Below are positions 56,900-64,000 of a stretch of 64,000 bases of DNA, piece after piece. Where the stretch lies: contig NHNW01000052.1 of assembly GCA_002786025.1 (NCBI GenBank), forward strand, positions 228,989-292,988, read 5' to 3'. The translations under genes were made by a program, and so were the position numbers. The notes under the pieces are model-generated. The model did not search any database, was not told the DNA's origin, and worked only from the letters and a program-made list of their open reading frames with translations. Each line of letters starts with the position of its first letter. Position 1 is the first letter of the stretch. The stretch is from Zasmidium citrigriseum (lineage: Eukaryota; Ascomycota; Dothideomycetes; Mycosphaerellales; Mycosphaerellaceae).

Positions 56900-59800
56900 G
56901 CGGAAGTTAGTATTAATAGGCTTCTCTAGATAGTTAGAGTAGAAGTCTACTACTACCTCTAGCGTATCTTTAAATACTTACTAAGCGGGCTCCTAAGTTA
57001 CCTAGCTATCTAAATATCCTCGCTACTTTACTAGATATTATATACCCTTACCTCTCTTTCTAGAATCTAGGATACGTTCTACGTACTACTAGTTATCTAT
57101 ATACCTATTAGCTTCGTTCGTTACTTCGATAGGCGGAGGCTAGGTACCTTTATTAATACCTAGCGAGTACGAGCGTAGGTAGTTAGCGTTAAAAATATTA
57201 TAAACTCCGACTAACGCTAGGTTAAGGTCGACTTCGTATACGCTATAGAGGATTCAAGTAATAGCGACTAGCCCGTACTACTTAATATCGAGCTTCTTAG
57301 AGGGTCGTATAGTAGACTAGTTTCGAGTACTAATATAGACTCTATTACTAACTTAGTAGGATAGGGGTACGGCTCTATACGTATTAGTATAGTCTAACTA
57401 CGTCTACTACGCGAGTTAAAGTTATAATCTTAGGAAGTCTTAGATATCTTTTATACGTATAGTAAAGCGATTAGCTACTACGGTAGAGATACGATAGAGT
57501 AAGAGTAGGAGCTTAGATAGTAAAGAATTAACGGTAGTACGAAGGTTACTTACTATCTCTACGAACGTAAGAGAGACTCTAGTAGATTCGTAGATATAGT
57601 TATTACGTACTACCTAGTAAAGCGGTAGCTAGTCTATCTAGTCGTTCTATATATAGGCGATATAGGCCTAAAGGTAGCGTTCTATTTCCTTATTAGTATT
57701 CTCTACCTATCTATCTATCTATAGGTAGAACGCTATAGAGAGGCGGTAATTAATACCTAGAAGCTACGTTAACCGAGTCTAGAAGGTAGAAATCTATTAA
57801 GTTCCTTAGTCGCTAATAATATTAAGGGGTAGCCTATAGTACCTATAGTATCTATCGAGGAAAACGTAGGTAACGTACTTAGCTTCTATAGACTAGACTA
57901 CTACTAGTTCGATACCCTTACCTATTCGATCCGTAATAGTAAAGATATTACTATATTCGTAGCTATTAAGTACGGACTAGCTAGGCGGTAGCCTAATAAC
58001 GAAATCTATAGTAATATTATCCTAAAGCTAGAATAGTATAGGTAGGAACTATAGTAAGGTAGTCTTAATATCGTTCGAGGGCTTATTCGATAAATAGTTA
58101 TAATAGGTACGGACCGCCTATCGCGTAGTTTAAGAGATACTAGGCTAAGAGAAGTCTCGCTATATAATGTCTAATATCTTTACTTAGCCTATATAGCTAT
58201 ATACTAGGGATTCGTAATATACCTTAGTAATACGTCGCTAAAGGTCTTCTACTAGTAGAACGTATAAGGTATATAGACTATAGCGGTTCTTAACGTAGAT
58301 AAGGCCGTCTATTACGCGCGCTTCTTAGTCGTTAACTTTATTAGCGCGTAAGAGCTTAGCGGGCTAGCCGCTTTAAATCTAATATAGCGCTTCTAGTATA
58401 GAAGGGTTAGTATATACTACCTTAATATCGAGTAGTAGGGGGTTATTAGTAGATAGCTAAATAAAACTAGAACTAAGGTTAAGGATATAGCTAGGTAGAA
58501 GGAGGACCTAGTTCTACTAGGTAAGGCGTAGATTACTAGCTACTAGTTTATCCTAAGGGCGGCGGGTTAAACTATCTAGCTTAGTACCCTACGCTCCTAG
58601 CTAGTAGATAACTTTAAAGTAGAACTATAAAAGAAACTTAGCCTAGCGAGCCTATTAGCGGTTAAGCTACTTACTTATTATAAAATATTCGAGGTTCTTA
58701 TAGTCGAAGTAGACTAGTATAAGCTTTCTATTATCGTTAGTAATATACTCGAAGTCCGTAGTAATATTATTAGCGTCCTAGTAGTACGCTATAAGTTCTA
58801 GTCGCTATTCTTCGAAGGCTTAGATAATCGTAAGGAGCTCCTTATCGTAGATATCGTAGTTATACTCCTATAGCGATATCTTCTTTAATATATATACGAC
58901 TAGGCGTAGGACTCCTTCTTCGTTACGCTATAAGAGTATAGCTACTATAATAAAGTTAGAGGCGTTAGTTTCGAGGATAGTCTCTCGTCCTAGTACGAAA
59001 TAGGCTAGTATAGTATTACTAGAGAAAGCTACCTTTAATTACTCGAACGCTACTAAATACGCTCCTATCTAGCGCTAAGTAACGGGTTTACCGCCGTTAG
59101 TCTTATATATAAGTTAGGTAAGCGGAAGAGCTATATAAGAGAACGACTTTACGAAGCGTTAATAGAAGTTAGCGAAGCTAAGGAACGCGAGTACTTCTTT
59201 AATAGTACGTAGCGTTTCCTATACCTTAATAGCGTTAACCTTCGCTAGATCTATATATATCCTATTAGTACTAATAATAAGGCTAAGATATTTCGTTTCC
59301 TATATATAGAACTCGTATTTATTAATATTAAGTTATAGTCTAGCTACTCGAAGGCGATTAAGTACCTTACGTACGTATTTAATATACTCTTTGTACGTAT
59401 CGCTAAAGATAAGGAGGTCGTCGAGATAGGCTAATATAAAGTTATCGAGAAACTCTTAGAGGGAGTTATTAATATAGGACTAGAAGGTGCTAGGGGCGTT
59501 ATATAGGCTAAAGGGTATAATAAGGTACTTAAACTAGCCGTATCTCGTTATAAACGCTATCTTCTACTCGTCCCCTTCTATAATCTAAATACGGTTAAAA
59601 GTAGTAATAATATCGAGCTTAGTATACTACTTCTTATAGGCTATACGGTTTAGCGTATCTTATATAAGTAGTATAGGGTAACGGCTCTTAACTATTAATT
59701 TATTAAGAGCCCGGAAATCCTAGTAAACTTATAGCCTACTACTAGGCTTAGTAATAACGAGAACTTAGGTAGTAGCTAAGGAAGTACTTAGCCTAATATT

Positions 59801-60120
59801 ACCCTTAGCGAGTTAGTCGTCTATCTATTTCTTAATAACTTTATTCTCTACTACGCCTATAGGGCGTAGTTTCTAGTAGGGTAGTAACTTACTATCCTTA
59901 AGGTAAATCTTATAATTAGTAGGGCGATATAGTAGGAGTCTATTAGCGTCTTACTATAACTATGTGTCTACCTACGCGTAATATTCTACTAGTAGTTGAG
60001 AGAGTACGTCTTTCTTAGCGTCTTTTCCTTTTATAAACTTAGCTACGTTATCTAGGTATAGCGTATAAGTATAGGCTATATTAGCGCTTTCGAGTCGAAT
60101 CGCTAGTAGTAGTAGCGCCC
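56900..60120 (-). pseudogene. Ty3/Gypsy pol relic (RT, RNase H, integrase)
   Basis: Minus-strand read-through shows a complete Gypsy order. The reverse transcriptase (about 60,080-59,150) contains KLRPIGVVENKVIKK, FRALNKLIVKSRYPI and LAYLDDLLIFSDTYKEY; the YLDD catalytic box is at 59418-59429. The RT/RNase H connection reads VLAFLSFANFY, and the RNase H region reads ETNASNFIIVAILL, then DIYDKELLTII. The integrase core (about 58,020-57,780) contains ITIDFVIRLPPS, FTITDRIGKG and LPLNIISD. This RT-RH-IN order defines Ty3/Gypsy. Stops occur where Gln or Trp would be expected. Gag, protease and LTRs were not identified with confidence. Confidence 0.85.
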
Positions 60121-60160
60121 TAATTTTAGACCTTACTAAGAGAAGGGAAGGAAAGGGTTC

Positions 60161-60202
60161 TTTATCTTCCCTTCTTACTAATATTAGGAAAGGGAAGATA
60201 AA
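60161..60202. repeat. 12-bp perfect inverted repeat within the RIP block
   Basis: TTTATCTTCCCT at 60161-60172 and its exact reverse complement at 60191-60202, separated by 18 nt, just upstream (in minus-strand sense) of the Gypsy reverse transcriptase. It may be a structural element of the transposon; no function assigned. Confidence 0.65.
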
Positions 60203-61919
60203 ATAATATATAGTCTAGCTAGAAATTATAGACGCTAGAAAGGAAAGGGGAAAGGGAAATTATAGGGAAGACTAGTATAGCGACTAGTATAGTATATAGA
60301 TAGGCTAAAATTATAAAGTAGAGCTAGAAAGATCTTAAATATAAGTACTAAAAGGTTAATTTATTTAGCTATTAGTATATAGGTAAGTACTAGGTATCTC
60401 GATTAAAGCGAAGAAGGTATAGCGCTAAAGAACTATCTACTTATTACTATTACTATCGTTAGCGCTATCCTCGTCTAGAAGAATAACTAGTCTCTTCTTC
60501 TTTAAGGAACGACCTTCTTCTCCTTACCCTTACCTAGACCCCGAAGTAGGCTAGGCTCAACCTAGTAGGTTTTACTAGGCTAGGTTCTTAGCGCTAACCT
60601 AGTATACTAGGCTATTACTAGGCCTTAACCTAGTAAAAGCCTAGTAAAGCCTACTAAAAGCCTAGTAAGAAGGATATTTTACCTTATCCTTCTATACTAC
60701 GAGATACGTATTAGGTGTAATATTATAACTAGAAGTAGTATATAACGAGATAATATAAGTATATTTTTCTTATAGTTACTAGCTATATTGCTAGGTATAG
60801 GCCGTCCGCTACGCCTATATAACGTTAACCCGAAAGCGCAGGCCGTACTACTAGCGGCTTCTAAATATCTTCGTTGTAATTTACTTCTAAACTCCTTAAC
60901 TTAATAATACCCTAACAACCTACGACAATTTAGCCTATAAGTACGCGGAGATATTAAGAGCTAGCTATAATTAACGGCTATATTACGAATAGTATAGGCG
61001 ACCGTAAATATAAGCGCGTACTCTAGAAGAAGATCGAGGAGCTCTAAAACTATCTATACTTCGATATAGACGGCGACAACGACGGCGATATCTAGATACG
61101 CGATACGACTACTAAGACCCCTACGCTACCGCCCTTTCCTATAGATATAACTATTACCCCTAAGAATAAGATTAATAAGAGACGTAAAGCTAAGGGAGAG
61201 CTTTCTATATATAAGAATACCGTATAGGATAGAAAGCGATCTAATAAGATATCCGAAGAGGAGAAAGAAATAGATAGAAATAGAAAGGCTTGGAACTAGA
61301 AATTTAACTAATAGGTAGTAGTATACACGTAAACGGACGAGTTTAAGGCGCTCGATAAGAAAGCCTAGCGAATATAGCGAGTACGTCTACGTAGCGAATA
61401 GGAGGCGTAATAGTAAGACACGATATAGCTAGCGAATATAGCTAGTAAAGCTAATATATAATAGGGAGTACGACAATAGATATAACGAGGAGGACGACGA
61501 TAACCTTAGATACGATATCGATTAAGACTATCTACCTTCGAATACGGACTACTCCTATAGGACAGACCTAGTACCGCTAGTATAGCGCTAGTATAAGATA
61601 ACTAAGTACGACGTTAAGGACGAAACTAGGAAGGGGAACTACGCTATACGGCTAGTACTAAGGGAGTCGTAGAAGACACTTCGAGATTAGATCCTTACTT
61701 AGGTAAGACTCGATTAGACTCGTTAATACTTCCTAGCGACCTATACTAAATAGCATAACGCTATTTAGTCGACTATACGGAAGATTTAAATACTTAAGAT
61801 AGCTAAGAAGGAGTATAGAGTAAAGAATAAATCGAAGCTATTTACTACCTTAGTCGCGAAGGTAAGTATAGACTACTACTAGCTATATATACTAGCTATA
61901 TTTACTAACGTTTATATAG

Positions 61920-62560
61920 GAGCAGTTAAAGGTAGGACTCCCCGTCGAGCCTTATTATCTATTTAGGCCTAAAGAGAAGGTAGTTATTAGGAATATCTAC
62001 TTATAGGACTCGACAATTATATTCGCTCGGTTTAGCTAGCTATTTCTAGAGGGATACGACTTCGTTACGAACGGCTTTCGGGACTATTAGCTACGATAGA
62101 CGCTAGAAATAGTAGAAGTACTCTTTAACTTCTTTATAAGGGCCCTAGAGCGTTTTCTAATCCTATACTAGTACCTTATAGAGTACCTAATAAGTAAGAA
62201 CATTACGAGGCTATTAACGATAGAGATAGTCTTCTATAAGCTACTATCGACAAAGTATCTAGCCCTTAGAAAACGTAAGACTAAGGCCTAGATACGGTAT
62301 ATCTATAAAGTAGACTAGGCGATACTTTTAGATATATTCCTAGATAATTCGGAAGGAGTTTAGCCCTACGAGATACTAGCTATAAGTGCTAGATATATAT
62401 AAGAGCTTAAGGAGGATCTTTAGTAGGAAGAGCTTAAGGAAGATCCTAAATAGGAAGAGCTTAAGGTAGACCTTTACTATATAGCCTACGCTAAAGCTCT
62501 TAAGTAGTAATACCTCTAGGCTTAGTAGGCGTATTAGCTAGATAATAACGAAGCTTAGGC
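61920..62560 (+). pseudogene. Unassigned RIP-masked reading frame
   Basis: One plus-strand frame reads coherently for about 210 codons with TAG/TAA only. It starts near EQLKVGLPVEPYYLFRPKEK and continues through an aromatic, leucine-rich stretch (LFNFFIRALERFLILY) to a short repeat of EELKEDP/EELKVDL type near 62,400-62,480. The amphipathic pattern and repeat suggest a former transposon protein, perhaps Gag-like, but I recognise no family. In CA/TG-poor DNA open frames are easier to find by chance, so confidence is low. Confidence 0.35.
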
Positions 62561-63541
62561 GTAAGGTGTTACGTAGGGTATTAAAGAGCGCATTAAGTAA
62601 GGTTACGCTAAGTAATAAGTACAGCCTTAATAAGACGTTAACGATAACGCTAGCGGTATTAGATAGGGCTAGGACGAGGTAATAGAGAATCCTTTTAGCG
62701 AGGAGGACGAGGACGTAATAAGCGATTAGATAGTTACTAGGGTAATAAGTATATACCTAATAGCGAGACTTAAAAGATTATACTATTTCCTTTAACTACT
62801 ATTATATCTTTAATCTATAATACCTTAATATATACCTCGACGACTAGACTCTAATTATACTTTAACCCCTCGCGAGACACGATCTATATCTCGTCGGAAT
62901 CTTAAAGATTCGCGACGGCTTATAAGGTTAAATCGTAGAACGAATAATAATCTACTAACTATATAGAATAGCCCGTTACTAGCCTATCGACGTTAGTATA
63001 GTAATTCGTAGTCGTAAATAATACTAGCCCGACGTCGCCTCTTTTAGTAGGACTAATAAAGCTCCCCTACTCTTCTATCGCTAGGGTAACTACTTAGCTT
63101 ACCGCCTGTCCTAAGCTTAATCGATACGTCTAATCTTAAGTCTTAACGAGGAGTATTCTTATATAAGTATAGATAGGAAAAGTAAGTATAGATACTTATA
63201 GATATATAGTAGGTAGGCGCTCGTAAGACGCCGAAATACAAGCGTCTAGTTAAGCGATATAAAGGGCTTCTCTTTATATTTAATAGTCTACGATAGAAGT
63301 CCTATACCTAGAGCTTCTTCTTTAAAGGAGTTAGGAGAGACGGTATACTCGCTCTCGTTTATAAGATTTACGGTATAGTACTTACCTATCTAGGTATTAG
63401 TTAGGGAACCGCGACGGCTAATCGACACCTAACGATAGTCTAGTATTAACGAGAAGCGAAATAGTAAGGGCGTCTAGACGACGAGGCCTCGAGATTAAAG
63501 GAAGAGTTTATAAGTATTAGTTTATATTCGTCTTATAAGAT

Positions 63542-63606
63542 ACTAGATATATCTACTAGATATATCTACTAGATATATCTACTAGATACATCTACTAGAT
63601 ATATTA
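63542..63606. repeat. 13-bp tandem repeat, five copies
   Basis: ACTAGATATATCT is repeated at 63542, 63555 and 63568. A copy at 63581 keeps one CA (ACTAGATACATCT), and a final copy at 63594-63606 ends TTA. A small satellite inside the RIP block. Confidence 0.9.
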
Positions 63607-64000
63607 ACTAGAGACCTTTAAAACTCGGTTTTAAAATACTAACAGTTACTAGGCGTAAAAGAAACGAAATATACCTAGTATAGAGGCGCTAATACTAAAC
63701 GACTTTATAAGTCTATAGACTAATATAATCGTTACTAACGGTCTACTACTAGACTTTTTCGAGCGGTCGAGTATTTAAAAGATATATTAGTATTTCTATA
63801 CGAGTCTAGTATTTCGATTGTTAATAACGTAGAGGAAAAAAATCTAAGACTACGAAATAATAGTAATCGCTAATCTAAAGGACTAAATCTTATTAGCTTC
63901 GAGTATCGCGTTCGCTATAGATAGCTAGTCCGCTCGTACTATAAGGGTAGCGTTCCTAAGTATTAAGGGATATTAGATTAGATATAACTAGGAGTACTAC

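Larger units (their letters stand above)
53261..64000. mobile_element. RIP-saturated transposon block
   Basis: From about 53,260 to the window end CA and TG dinucleotides almost vanish (only isolated cases such as ACTATGTG near 59,961), while TA is extremely frequent and CG, CC and CT remain common. This is the footprint of repeat-induced point mutation with strict CpA-to-TpA preference on both strands. Read-through translation shows transposon proteins with TAA/TAG only at former Gln/Trp/Arg-type codons. At least a PiggyBac-type and a Ty3/Gypsy-type element are present. The block continues beyond the window, so its right edge is unknown. Confidence 0.93.

Noticed and set aside
63542..63606. 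CRISPR-like array
   Set aside because: The 13-bp units are directly adjacent with no spacers, in a eukaryotic RIP block.

Overview
This is 64 kb of nuclear DNA from a filamentous ascomycete, most likely a dothideomycete of the Mycosphaerellaceae/Capnodiales type. Reasons: short introns (mostly 45-75 nt) with GTNNGT donors, CTRAC branch points and AG acceptors; typical fungal families (GtaA glutaminase, Rds1, Dal5-like permeases, LPxELR and F-box proteins, DUF6604); and a block mutated by RIP (repeat-induced point mutation), a process specific to fungi. The family-level assignment is an inference from gene style, not from a marker gene.

Layout. Positions 1-53,260 are ordinary gene-bearing sequence with 20 gene models I support well and a few weaker ones. 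0-17 kb: pyruvate dehydrogenase E1 beta, an LPxELR protein, pterin-4a-carbinolamine dehydratase diverging from a Golgi pH regulator homologue, a small unknown protein, an F-box protein, a 647-residue secreted repeat protein that looks like a Kex2-processed peptide precursor, a Gds1-type winged-helix protein, and the 3' part of a single-pass membrane protein. 18-31.6 kb: a Dal5-type permease, a small helical protein, an Rds1 stress protein, a Nudix-fold protein without its catalytic box, an extracellular GtaA-type glutaminase, and a cis-aconitate decarboxylase-like MmgE/PrpD enzyme. 33-52.3 kb: a polytopic membrane protein, a DUF6604 protein, a cytochrome P450, a secreted Ser/Thr-rich protein, an ACS-family permease, a hexose transporter and a CorA-like protein. 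Exon boundaries are given where reading frame, splice sites and family sequence agree.

Positions about 53,260-64,000 are a transposon graveyard. CA and TG dinucleotides are almost absent while CG is kept, the footprint of saturating CpA-directed RIP. ATG, CTG, GTG and TTG therefore hardly exist there and start-based gene callers see nothing. Reading through the TAA/TAG stops reveals a PiggyBac-type transposase relic and a Ty3/Gypsy RT-RNase H-integrase relic, both on the minus strand, and at least one long frame I cannot assign.

The genes do not form one obvious pathway. Several serve nutrient uptake and secretion (GtaA, two ACS/Dal5-type permeases, hexose transporter, secreted Ser/Thr-rich protein). 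The best candidates for new biology are the repeat precursor at 10,100-12,043 and the hidden transposons in the RIP block.
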